This document shows, one piece after another, positions 24,220 through 32,598 of a stretch of DNA of 54,511 bases (position 1 is the first letter of the stretch; every line of letters starts with the position of its first letter). The notes under the pieces are model-generated. The model saw nothing but the letters and a program-made list of their open reading frames with translations. It was not told the origin of the DNA and made no database searches. A program made the translations under genes and the position numbers. This DNA is from Chloroflexota bacterium (GTDB lineage Bacteria > Chloroflexota > Anaerolineae > Promineifilales > Promineifilaceae). The stretch spans positions 1-54,511 of the forward strand of contig JACTMP010000006.1 in assembly GCA_014584575.1 (NCBI GenBank). Reading direction: 5' to 3'.

Positions 24220-27200
24220 ATGAACAAACGAATCCAGGTACTCTTTATAGTCTGTCTGATCGGCTCGTTGCTGATCACGGCCGTGTCCCGCACCCTATTC
24301 GCCGCCAGCCAACCGGCCCAGATTGAGTTGGTCAGCATTGTGCAAATTGAAGGGCCGCGCACGGCCGTTGCTGGCATCCCCTACACCTTTACCGCTACCG
24401 CTTCGCCACCCATTCCCCCCATCACCTACGTCTGGCAGGTGGATGGGCAAACCATTACCCAAACGGGCGGCAGTGTGGATACATTGGCTGTCAGCTGGAT
24501 GAGCTTGGGGCAGCAGCCGATCACCGTGACGGCCAGTAATGGGGGTGGGGCGGCTACGGCCGTGCGGGTCATCAACGTTCTTCCCCCGGCCACACACACA
24601 GACGGCGTGGCCGACGTGTATGCCACTTTACGCCCTGGTCAGGCCATTGTTGGCAATGCTAATGGCAGCGTCTTTGGCCCCCACATCTGCACATGGTATG
24701 GCGACCCTTTCTCGCCGCTCAACAACCCCTACGTGCCCGCGCCACATACCTACCGCTACCGCATCCAGATTCCCGCCAGCTATCCCTATGAGGTGGTGCG
24801 GGTGGAACTGTTTGATTCCGACTCCATGAACCGGGCCAACCCGACCTCGCCGGTCACCATTTACCGCACCCAGGCGGCCATAGACGCCGGGCTTTCCCCA
24901 ACTACCACCGGCACCTGTACTAACAACCGCAAGGATGCCTGCCTGATCCCAACAGGGGAACTGGCTCTGGTGGATAATGGTACGTTGGAATTGGAAGAAA
25001 TTAACCCATACTGGTTCTGGCGCATTGATGAAAATCGGGGTGCTGGTTCACCACCAGGCAACGGGACTTGTAGTCAGCCAAGCATCTACAACCCATTATT
25101 TAACACCGCCACCCACTTTGCCCTCCATTATTACCAGGACGGCGGCGCTGAGCCGGTGCGGGTTGAGCTGGCCGCCTACACCGGGCAGACTGGCGATGGC
25201 GTGCGGGATAACGGCGACCATGATACCGATATGCGGTGGGTTTCGCCTGGCGCAGCGCCAGCTTATGACCAGCCTGTGTTTGTGCCCACCGACCCCGGTT
25301 CCCCCGGCGATTTTGAGATTCATCTGACCGACGAAACACCCGGCATCGTGGTAGACTCCGTCACCGGCGACCGGTATCTCTATCTGGACATCACCTCGCT
25401 CAGTGGCGCATCCGAGAATGGTTTTGAAATCTGGGCAGGCCCACCCGTTTACACCGCCACCGTGCCCAGTGATGTAAACCTGCGCAATGTCTATCTGCTG
25501 GATCACCCAGCTGCGCACAACACCTTTGGCGTCACCGTGTATGCCCGCGATTACCGACCTACCAATTCCAATCTTAACCGCGTGGTGGACACCCCTCTGG
25601 CTTATTTACCCCCTTCCGCCACCTTTGTCACCGTCTCCATGTTTGATTCCGACGCTGGGGCGCAGCCGCCCATCACCTTCTTCTTTGACACCATCCCGGC
25701 GAGTGAATGGGCGATGACCTTTGGCGTGAGTGGCGTGCCGGATCCAGACGGCCAGGTGCGGAACTGCCGCCCAGGTAGCTGTGACAACACCTGGATAGCC
25801 CCTCCCTACCAACTTACCCTGCCGGCGAACTTCCCCGGCGGCCGGCTGATGGCTCGTTACCGCGCCGGTTATGGCGATACGTATGCCTGGGAAGTGAAAC
25901 TGCACCCCGAACCAACCAGTCTCACGCTCAGTGGGCCAGTGACGGGTACGGTGGACATCACCTATGATTTCCAGGCCACCGTCGCCAATCCCACCATCGC
26001 CGAACCCCTCACCTACACCTGGCAGGCCACCGACCTGCCCCCGCAGATTCAGACCGGCTACCTGACCAACGATGTTACGTTCAACTGGCAATATGGCGGT
26101 GTGAAAACGGTGATGGTCACGGCCGTGAACCGTTACGGTTCAGTCACAACCACCCATCAAATCACCATTGCAGAACCAACCGTCATCCCCCCCACCAACA
26201 TCCAATTGTCCGCCCCCGCAACGGCCGTTACCGGCGAAACTATCACCATCACCGCCGCCCTCACACCGCCCACCAGCACCCTGCCCCTCACCTACACCTG
26301 GCAGGCTGACGACCAGCCGCCCCTTGTGCAAATGGGCGGGATTACAGATACGGCCGTTTACTCCTGGACAATACCCGGCCCCAAAATCATTACCGTCACT
26401 GCTGAAAACACAGCCGGGTCGGTTACGGCCGTGCATACCCTCACTATCGAACCACTGCTGCCAGACCTGACGGTGCTTGGCGCGCCGCAGTTGGTGACGC
26501 CGTTGCCGGTGGGCGCGGGATTACCCGTTAGCTTCACCGTCACCATTGCCAACAACGGCGACGCCGACGTGGACACCCTCTTTTTTGTGGATGTGTTCCT
26601 GGACCCCACCGTCGTCTTGACCACCGGCATTCCCATTACCGAGAGCAGTGGCTTCACGGCCGTGCCCGCCCTGGCTGCTGGCGAAAGCCTCACCCTCACC
26701 ATCCTGGCCCCGCTCGGTTTTGCCGAACTGCCGCCCACGCACACCGTCTACGCCATGGTGGACTCGTTGGACGGTATCGCCGAAAGCGACGAGACGAACA
26801 ACGTCTCCGCATCGCTGACGGTGACAGATGTGCGCCCCCTGCTGGCGGGCGTCACCATCTTTGGCCCGGCATTGGGGCTGACCGGCGAAACGTATACCTT
26901 CACGGCCGTCGTTACCCCCACCACCATCAGCGACCCCATTACCTACACCTGGTTCCTGGATGACACACCCACGCTGACCATGACCAACGGCACGGCCGTG
27001 CCTATTAGCCTCACCTTCCCCGTCACCGGCACGTTCGACCTGCTGGTCATGGCTTCACACGGCTTCAACACCGTCACCGACACGCACACCATCGTCATCA
27101 CCGACACGCCCACCGTTGACCTGGCCGTCGTCGGTGCGCCGCACCTGTTGACGCCGGGCTGGATTCGGCCGGAGCAGCCGGTCAGCTTCACCGTCACCAT

Positions 27201-27522
27201 TGCCAACGTGGGCAATGTGCCCATCACCGGCCCCATTCAGACGGACATCTTCCTGCACCCGGCCATCGTTCTCAGCGACTCCATTCCCATCACCCAGAGC
27301 CAGGGCTTTATGGTGGTGGATGGGTTGGCGGTGGGGGAAACGGCCGTACTCACCTTCACCATCCCTGCGGGTTTTGCCCCCGGCCCGCTTTACCGGCAGG
27401 TGTACGCCATGGTGGATTCGCTCCAGGTCATCGCCGAAGCCGACGAAAGTGACAATGTTTCGCTGCCGCTGGATGTGTTGGTAGGATGGCCGTTGTATTT
27501 GCCTGTTGTGTTCAAACCATAG
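24220..27522 (+). CDS. Large secreted protein, sister of the preceding one, with PKD-like and CARDB-like repeats
   Basis: An 1100-residue exported protein. The signal peptide is followed by a PKD-like domain (YTFTATASPPIPPITYVWQV), then the ~450-residue domain shared with the upstream gene (TWYGDPFSPLNNP, MFDSDAGAQPP, NPYWFWRIDENRGAG). Next come two PKD-like units, a CARDB-like domain (LPDLTVLGAPQ...VSFTVTIANNGDADVD), one more PKD-like unit and a second CARDB-like domain. It ends in WPLYLPVVFKP. The two genes differ mainly in where PKD units sit, as after duplication and domain shuffling. Adhesive or matrix function is likely; no catalytic motif is seen. RBS GGGAGCAAGAAACG. Confidence 0.72.
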   Translation: MNKRIQVLFIVCLIGSLLITAVSRTLFAASQPAQIELVSIVQIEGPRTAVAGIPYTFTATASPPIPPITYVWQVDGQTITQTGGSVDTLAVSWMSLGQQPITVTASNGGGAATAVRVINVLPPATHTDGVADVYATLRPGQAIVGNANGSVFGPHICTWYGDPFSPLNNPYVPAPHTYRYRIQIPASYPYEVVRVELFDSDSMNRANPTSPVTIYRTQAAIDAGLSPTTTGTCTNNRKDACLIPTGELALVDNGTLELEEINPYWFWRIDENRGAGSPPGNGTCSQPSIYNPLFNTATHFALHYYQDGGAEPVRVELAAYTGQTGDGVRDNGDHDTDMRWVSPGAAPAYDQPVFVPTDPGSPGDFEIHLTDETPGIVVDSVTGDRYLYLDITSLSGASENGFEIWAGPPVYTATVPSDVNLRNVYLLDHPAAHNTFGVTVYARDYRPTNSNLNRVVDTPLAYLPPSATFVTVSMFDSDAGAQPPITFFFDTIPASEWAMTFGVSGVPDPDGQVRNCRPGSCDNTWIAPPYQLTLPANFPGGRLMARYRAGYGDTYAWEVKLHPEPTSLTLSGPVTGTVDITYDFQATVANPTIAEPLTYTWQATDLPPQIQTGYLTNDVTFNWQYGGVKTVMVTAVNRYGSVTTTHQITIAEPTVIPPTNIQLSAPATAVTGETITITAALTPPTSTLPLTYTWQADDQPPLVQMGGITDTAVYSWTIPGPKIITVTAENTAGSVTAVHTLTIEPLLPDLTVLGAPQLVTPLPVGAGLPVSFTVTIANNGDADVDTLFFVDVFLDPTVVLTTGIPITESSGFTAVPALAAGESLTLTILAPLGFAELPPTHTVYAMVDSLDGIAESDETNNVSASLTVTDVRPLLAGVTIFGPALGLTGETYTFTAVVTPTTISDPITYTWFLDDTPTLTMTNGTAVPISLTFPVTGTFDLLVMASHGFNTVTDTHTIVITDTPTVDLAVVGAPHLLTPGWIRPEQPVSFTVTIANVGNVPITGPIQTDIFLHPAIVLSDSIPITQSQGFMVVDGLAVGETAVLTFTIPAGFAPGPLYRQVYAMVDSLQVIAEADESDNVSLPLDVLVGWPLYLPVVFKP

Positions 27523-27542
27523 CACCTCGCCAACATGAATTT

Positions 27543-27706
27543 GAGGAGTGAGCATCCTCAGATGCGAATGAACGGCATCTGAGGATGCCTTACTCCTCAT
27601 TACATAAATTTGAGGAGTGAGCATCCTCAGATGCGAACGGGCGGCATCTGAGGATGCCTTACTCCTCATTATCAGAGGGCGGCATCTGAGGATGCCTTAC
27701 TCCTCA
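27543..27706. repeat. Tandem hairpin repeats
   Basis: Two complete 56-base inverted repeats (27543-27598 and 27612-27667, period 69) and a third half-copy (27680-27706). Each pairs GAGGAGT..GCATCCTCAGATGC with GCATCTGAGGATGC..ACTCCTC. They fill most of the 246-base gap between the secreted protein and the kinase, and may help end transcription. Confidence 0.85.
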
Positions 27707-27717
27707 CTAACAGAGGT

Positions 27718-27768
27718 GGGAGATTGCCCAATCTCCCAATCTCCCCTCTCCCATGCTACAATGCCCCC
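27718..27768 (+). promoter_or_regulatory. Leaderless promoter of the PknB-WD40 gene
   Basis: TGCTACAAT (extended -10, TACAAT at 27757-27762) ends six bases before the ATG at 27769, so the message should start at or next to the start codon. The hairpin GGGAGATTG-CC-CAATCTCCC (27718-27737) lies just upstream, made from the 8-base array. Confidence 0.6.
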
Positions 27769-30738
27769 ATGACAACTCCCACAACTTTCGGCCGATATGA
27801 AATTAAAGAGCAGCTAGGGCGCGGTGGTTTTGCTTCCGTCTTCCGCGCCCATGATCCCCGCTTCAAACGAGATGTGGCCGTCAAAGTGCTGCCCCGCGAA
27901 CTGCTGCTGGATGATCCCCAATTTCGCGCTCGCTTTGAGCGCGAAGCGGAAACCATTGCCGCCCTGGAACATCCGGCTATCGTGCCCGTGTATGACTTTG
28001 GCGAAGAAAACGGCCAGCCCTATCTGGTAATGCGCCTGATGAGCGGCGGTTCGCTGGCCGAGCGCATCGCCCGGGGGCCGCTGCCCCCCGCCGAAGCTGC
28101 CCACATTCTGCAACGTATCGGCTCCGCCCTCGACCGCGCCCACGAACGGGGCATCATTCACCGCGACCTGAAACCGGGAAACATTCTGTTTGACCAATAT
28201 GGCGAGGCATACCTGGCCGATTTTGGCATTGTGCGGCTGACGCAGGCCGGCGGGACGCTCACGGCAACCGGCGGCATGGTGGGCACCCCCGCTTATATGA
28301 GTCCCGAACAAATACGGGGCAGCCAGATTGACGGCCGTACCGACATCTATGCCCTGGGCATCATCGTCTTTGAAATGCTCACCGGCAAAAAGCCCTACGA
28401 CGCCGACACCCCGGCCATGATGTTGGTGAAACAGATCACCGAACCCATGCCTCGTGTGCTGGAAGTGAACCCCGACCTGCCACCCGGCTGTGAATACGTC
28501 ATCACCCGCGCCACCGCCAAAGAAGCGGACGGCCGTTTTGCCAAAGCGGGCGAAATGGCCGACACGCTGGCCTCTGCCCTGCAAGGGCAAACGTTTGACC
28601 TGCCACCCACCCAACCGGCGGCTACCCCCCCGACCATTTCTGCCTCGCCGGTTGTGGAGCCAACGGCCGTGACCCCCTCTCTCCCACCAGAAGCGCCTAC
28701 CACTTCACGACGTGTACCCGTTTGGGTGTGGGCGGTGGCTGGCATCCTGCTGCTGTTTGTCTGCGGCAGCCTGGTCATTGCCGCCACGAACCAGATTAAC
28801 CGGGAAATAGAAAGGGTGTTTGCCCGCATTGAAGGTGGAGGAATGCCCCCTATAACCAGGAATCCACCGAGGGAATCTGTCACTCCGCGCCCGTTTGCCA
28901 CGCCGCCGCCTACAACTGTTTGGGTGAAAACGGCCGCCACGCCAGATAATGTCACCCAAATAGCTGCCTTACAACGGTTGGGCCGGGGCACATTGTATGC
29001 CGCCACGCTCAGCCCGGACGGCAACCGGCTGGCGTTGGGCAGCAGCGTCGGCGTCTGGATTTATGACGCCCACTCGTTAAGCCCCAACCAGTTATTAGAG
29101 GGGCATACGGATCGGGTCACGGCCGTGGCCTGGTCGCCAGACGGCCGTCAGGTAGCCTCGGCCAGTTGGGACGGTACCATCCGCGTGTGGGATGTAGAGT
29201 CAGGCGAGCAGCAACGCCAGATTCAGAGCAATGACCAGTTCATCGCCCTGGATTGGTCGCCTGATGGCAGTCTGCTGGCGGCCACTACCTGGAGCAGCCC
29301 CATAATGCTCTATGACCCTGACACCACGCAAAAATTGGGCGAGTTAGTGGGGCACGAAAGCAGTATCACCCGGCTGGCCTGGTCACCGGATGGGGCGCTG
29401 CTAGCTTCGGCCGATAACGGCGACCCGACCACTATCCGTTTGTGGGATGTGGCGGCGCGGGCGGAAACGGCCCCACCATTGACCGGCCACACCGACGAAA
29501 TTGCCAACCTCACCTGGTCGGCCGACAGCACACGCCTCATTTCCAGCAGTTTTGATTCCACCGCCCGTGTCTGGGGCGCAGACGGCACGGAGCAGCTTGT
29601 GCTGGGTGGGCACGAATATGGCGTGTATGATGCCGCCTGGTCGCCGGACGAATCACAAATTTTGACAACGGGCGGTGACAACACGCTACGGCTGTGGGAT
29701 GCCGCCGCCGGTGGGCAGGTCCGCGCCCTGCCCAGCCCCCTCAGCCCGGCCATCCGCCTGATCTGGCTGGCAGCCACCAACCAGATCATCACCTTCCTGG
29801 CCGATGGCGCGATTTTGCAGGTAGACGCGGCCACAGACGCTATCGTGCAGGAAAACCATGAGCATACGGCCGGGGTGTGGAGTGTGGCCTGGTCGCCAGA
29901 CGGTCAATTGTTAGCCAGCGGTGGGGATGATGGTCTGGTACATCTGTGGTACCCGGCAACAGGCGAGGAATGGGAGTATTTAGCCGCACATCAGTATGGC
30001 GTTTCGGCCGTCGCCTTTTCTACCGATGGATCGTTGTTGGCCTCGGCCGGGGGAGATGGCTTTTTGCGCATCTGGGATGTGGCCGAATTGCGGCAGGTGA
30101 GTGAGTGGGCGGACCCGGATTATGGCGGCTTTAGCGCGCTGGCTTATGCGCCTTATGGCACCTGGCTGGCGGCGGCAGATTGGGACGGCCATGTCTGGAT
30201 ATTGGATGCGACTGATCTGACGGTGCTGGCTGATTGGCAGGCATTTGCGGAAGGGCCGGTGACTGCTGTGGCCTGGTCGCCGAATGGCTCTATGCTGGCT
30301 ACGGCGGGGGAGGACACGGCCGTGCGCGTGTGGGTGGACGTTGATGAGGCCGTTGGTGATGACCCGACGCTGTTTGGGGAATTGGCTGGGCATGATGATA
30401 TTGTCAGCGGTATCTCCTGGTCGCCGTATGGGGGGCAGATAACGACGAGCAGCCATGACAACCTGGTGCGCGTCTGGCCGGTGGTGAACGATGAGGAAAT
30501 TTGGCAACAAGACGTGCATGATCTGGCCATGAGCGTGGCCTGGTCGCCGGCCGGATTCCCCATAGCGGCCGCCCGGTATGATGGCATGGTGTTTTTGTTT
30601 GATCCAGGCAACGGCCGTGAATTACACCAGCTTTCCGGCCATGTGGGGTCGGTGGACAGCCTGGCCTGGTCGCCCGATGGGGCATGGCTGGCCTCCGGCA
30701 GCAGCGATGGCACGGTGATTATTTGGGGTGTCCCTTAG
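27769..30738 (+). CDS. Ser/Thr protein kinase (PknB type) with WD40 propeller
   Basis: A 989-residue membrane kinase. The kinase domain is complete: GRGGFASV (17-24), K39, HRDLKPGN (131-138), DFG (151-153) and an activation segment with SPE. A transmembrane helix follows at about 320-345. The extracytoplasmic part holds about 13 WD40-type repeats, recognised by repeating (V/L)AWSPDG..LAS.....(I/V)W(D) and read as one or two beta propellers. Eukaryotic-like kinases with WD40 sensors are common in Chloroflexota; the ligand is not known. No ribosome site precedes the ATG, and a -10 box ends six bases upstream. A strong terminator follows. Confidence 0.92.
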   Translation: MTTPTTFGRYEIKEQLGRGGFASVFRAHDPRFKRDVAVKVLPRELLLDDPQFRARFEREAETIAALEHPAIVPVYDFGEENGQPYLVMRLMSGGSLAERIARGPLPPAEAAHILQRIGSALDRAHERGIIHRDLKPGNILFDQYGEAYLADFGIVRLTQAGGTLTATGGMVGTPAYMSPEQIRGSQIDGRTDIYALGIIVFEMLTGKKPYDADTPAMMLVKQITEPMPRVLEVNPDLPPGCEYVITRATAKEADGRFAKAGEMADTLASALQGQTFDLPPTQPAATPPTISASPVVEPTAVTPSLPPEAPTTSRRVPVWVWAVAGILLLFVCGSLVIAATNQINREIERVFARIEGGGMPPITRNPPRESVTPRPFATPPPTTVWVKTAATPDNVTQIAALQRLGRGTLYAATLSPDGNRLALGSSVGVWIYDAHSLSPNQLLEGHTDRVTAVAWSPDGRQVASASWDGTIRVWDVESGEQQRQIQSNDQFIALDWSPDGSLLAATTWSSPIMLYDPDTTQKLGELVGHESSITRLAWSPDGALLASADNGDPTTIRLWDVAARAETAPPLTGHTDEIANLTWSADSTRLISSSFDSTARVWGADGTEQLVLGGHEYGVYDAAWSPDESQILTTGGDNTLRLWDAAAGGQVRALPSPLSPAIRLIWLAATNQIITFLADGAILQVDAATDAIVQENHEHTAGVWSVAWSPDGQLLASGGDDGLVHLWYPATGEEWEYLAAHQYGVSAVAFSTDGSLLASAGGDGFLRIWDVAELRQVSEWADPDYGGFSALAYAPYGTWLAAADWDGHVWILDATDLTVLADWQAFAEGPVTAVAWSPNGSMLATAGEDTAVRVWVDVDEAVGDDPTLFGELAGHDDIVSGISWSPYGGQITTSSHDNLVRVWPVVNDEEIWQQDVHDLAMSVAWSPAGFPIAAARYDGMVFLFDPGNGRELHQLSGHVGSVDSLAWSPDGAWLASGSSDGTVIIWGVP

Positions 30739-30741
30739 AGC

Positions 30742-30811
30742 AGTGCCAGGCAAGGGGCTGTATGGCATTGGTCACTCAAAACGATTTTGCCCCTTGCCTG
30801 GCACTTTTTTT
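30742..30811 (+). terminator. Intrinsic terminator after PknB-WD40
   Basis: A 17-bp stem (AGTGCCAGGCAAGGGGC at 30742-30758, complement at 30789-30805) with a 30-base loop and a run of seven T. The T run overlaps the -35 box of the next promoter. Confidence 0.9.
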
Positions 30812-30839
30812 GACAGGGGGCACGGCCGTTGACTACAAT
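30810..30839 (+). promoter_or_regulatory. Promoter of the SnoaL-like gene
   Basis: TTGACA (30810-30815), 18 bases, TACAAT (30834-30839). Transcription would start near 30846 and give a leader of about 70 bases that contains the hairpin at 30857. Confidence 0.7.
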
Positions 30840-30856
30840 CCCCACGATGAACAGCC

Positions 30857-30901
30857 GGAGGGGAGACTTTAGCCGTTTGTTTCGGCTAAAGCCTCCCCTC
30901 C
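30857..30901 (+). promoter_or_regulatory. Leader hairpin before the SnoaL-like gene
   Basis: GGAGGGGAGACTTTAGCCG pairs with CGGCTAAAGCCTCCCCTCC over 19 bases around a 7-base loop. It ends 15 bases before the start codon, and no other ribosome site is seen, so it may control translation. It could also be a stray repeat element. Confidence 0.55.
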
Positions 30902-30916
30902 ACGCAAAAGCATAAT

Positions 30917-31336
30917 ATGAGCGAGATCGAAAACGAAATTTGGGAAACATTGCACCGGCATATCAACAGCATTTTTAGCCGGGATGTGGAGACGTACCGG
31001 GCGACAACCAGCCCGGAGTTGTCCTTGTATGAATGGTTTGTCACCCCACACCGGCAGGACGGGCTGGATTTCCACCTGTTTATGATTGAACATAGTTGGG
31101 CGGGCGCGGTGGGGGATTTCCGTTATGATTTGTGGGAGCCGCGCTTGCAGGTGTATGGGGACACGGCCGTAGCCAGTTACACCTTCATGCTCACCATTGC
31201 CGACCCCCACACCGGGGCCATCAGCCACCGTCACCACAACGAAAGCCGTGTCCTGGTCAAGGGCGAATCCGGCTGGCAGGTGGTCCACGTTCACAAATCT
31301 CCCGCCTGGTCAGCCCCCCACCACCTGCAAACTTGA
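30917..31336 (+). CDS. SnoaL/NTF2-like protein
   Basis: A 139-residue single-domain protein with the alpha+beta cone pattern of the SnoaL/DUF4440 group: an N-terminal helix (IENEIWETLHRHINSIFSRDVETYRATTSP), ELSLYEWF, YRYDLWEPRLQVYG-type strands, AVASYTFMLT and a closing GWQVVHVHKSPAW. Several family members are association domains of kinases or small-molecule-binding proteins; no catalytic residues can be assigned. It directly follows the PknB-WD40 gene but has its own promoter and a hairpin in its leader. Confidence 0.7.
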   Translation: MSEIENEIWETLHRHINSIFSRDVETYRATTSPELSLYEWFVTPHRQDGLDFHLFMIEHSWAGAVGDFRYDLWEPRLQVYGDTAVASYTFMLTIADPHTGAISHRHHNESRVLVKGESGWQVVHVHKSPAWSAPHHLQT

Positions 31337-31341
31337 GAGTT

Positions 31342-32598
31342 CTACCCTTCCGGCGTCGGGATTTCGGGCGGGATAAAAATGGGCAAGGGGGAAGGCGTCG
31401 GCAGCGCGGTGGGAATGGGGGTAGCGGTGGGGAAAAAGTCGAAGTTGTCAGAGATGAGGACAAAACTGGTCTGCCCTGGGTAGACCGTGACCAGGCGGCG
31501 GTAGCGGTGGATGCCGTTTTGCAGGTCAATGATCAGTTCGTAATCACCGGCGGGCACGTCGCCAAAAACGAAGTTTTCCTGCCAGACGGGGTCGGCGGTT
31601 ACGGCCGTGTAGTAATAAGTGCGTTGATTCCGTATCTGGCTGTCGTCCAGTAGGGGCAACGGCCGTAGCTCCATCCAGGCGCTCGTTACCCACCGTCCGC
31701 GCCGATCTACAAACCGCCCGGCAATCGTGCCCCACCCTTCGTAGGGGGCCAGCCATAATGATGGGTTCACGGCCGCATGGTAATTGTTTTCCCCCAGCCG
31801 CACCTCAAAATGCAAGTGCGGCCCCGTCACTTCGCCGGAACTGCCCACCCCGGCAATCAACTGCCCCTGGTCTACATGGTCGCCCACCTGCACAAACAGT
31901 TCCAGCGTGTGCGCATAGAGCGTATATACGTCCTGCCCCTGCCACTGCCAGTCGTGCTGGATGACGACGGTATTGCCGTAATAGTTCACGCCGTCCCGTG
32001 GGCTGGTCAGCGGCCCGGCATGGATGACCGTGCCACTGCCCGCCGCCAGCACCGGTGTGCCCGTCTCGTTCGGGAAATCCATGCCGTGATGCACCCGGTA
32101 GGGCAACAAACCCGGCGCCAAGACATCATTGCCAAAGGGATACCATTCCAGGTCATAATTGCGCTTGCCGGAGGGGATGGGGCGCACCAGCCAGTAATGA
32201 TCGTCAGGATGGTAAGAGAGGGGGACTTGATAGGGCGGCGGCCGCCAGCCGGCGGGCAAGGCCGGGCCGGCGTCTGGCAGGTATTTTTGCTGCGCCTCAC
32301 GCGGGCGCACACCTTCGTCTTCGGGGGTGGGGATGATGGCGGGCACGGCCGTGACGGGCACAGTAAGCGCCGGTTCACTATCTGGAGTCGGCGGCACGGC
32401 CGTTGGCGGCGACGCCGCACCCGGCGCAAACAACACCGGAATCAACGTCGGCAGCGCCGGAACGGGGCTATGGGCGCAGGCGGTCAGGAGAATGGTAATT
32501 GGTAAACAGTAAACGGTAATCCGTAACCAGCAAGACCTTCGCCTACCTTTAACCGATGACCGATTACCGATTACCGATAACGGATTACGGATTCCCAC
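31342..32598 (-). CDS. M23 (LytM-type) peptidase lipoprotein
   Basis: A 418-residue exported protein that should cut peptidoglycan cross-links or act as a binder. The M23 core has HHGMDFPNE (metal ligands H and D), GTPVLAAGSGTVIHAG, YTLYAH, QLIAGVGSSGEVTG and HLHFEVR, all ligands present. Ahead is a signal peptide ending in the lipobox LLTAC; a C-terminal beta domain and a Pro-rich tail follow. The first 40 residues, including much of the signal peptide (RITVYCLPIT), are encoded by degenerate 7-base repeats. The GTG at 32598 overlaps the end of the upstream gene; true start is uncertain. Confidence 0.85.
   Translation of the reverse strand: MGIRNPLSVIGNRSSVKGRRRSCWLRITVYCLPITILLTACAHSPVPALPTLIPVLFAPGAASPPTAVPPTPDSEPALTVPVTAVPAIIPTPEDEGVRPREAQQKYLPDAGPALPAGWRPPPYQVPLSYHPDDHYWLVRPIPSGKRNYDLEWYPFGNDVLAPGLLPYRVHHGMDFPNETGTPVLAAGSGTVIHAGPLTSPRDGVNYYGNTVVIQHDWQWQGQDVYTLYAHTLELFVQVGDHVDQGQLIAGVGSSGEVTGPHLHFEVRLGENNYHAAVNPSLWLAPYEGWGTIAGRFVDRRGRWVTSAWMELRPLPLLDDSQIRNQRTYYYTAVTADPVWQENFVFGDVPAGDYELIIDLQNGIHRYRRLVTVYPGQTSFVLISDNFDFFPTATPIPTALPTPSPLPIFIPPEIPTPEG
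32490..32592. repeat. 7-base array (ATTACCG) across a gene junction
   Basis: Two groups of degenerate heptamers: TAATTGG, TAAACAG, TAAACGG, TAATCCG at the left and GATTACC, GATAACG, GATTACG at the right, with unrelated bases between. It codes for the start of the M23 lipoprotein and supplies the TAA stop of the upstream PD40 gene. Confidence 0.85.

Noticed and set aside
27543..27706. CRISPR array
   Set aside because: Units are self-complementary hairpins with no unique spacers, and no cas genes are present.
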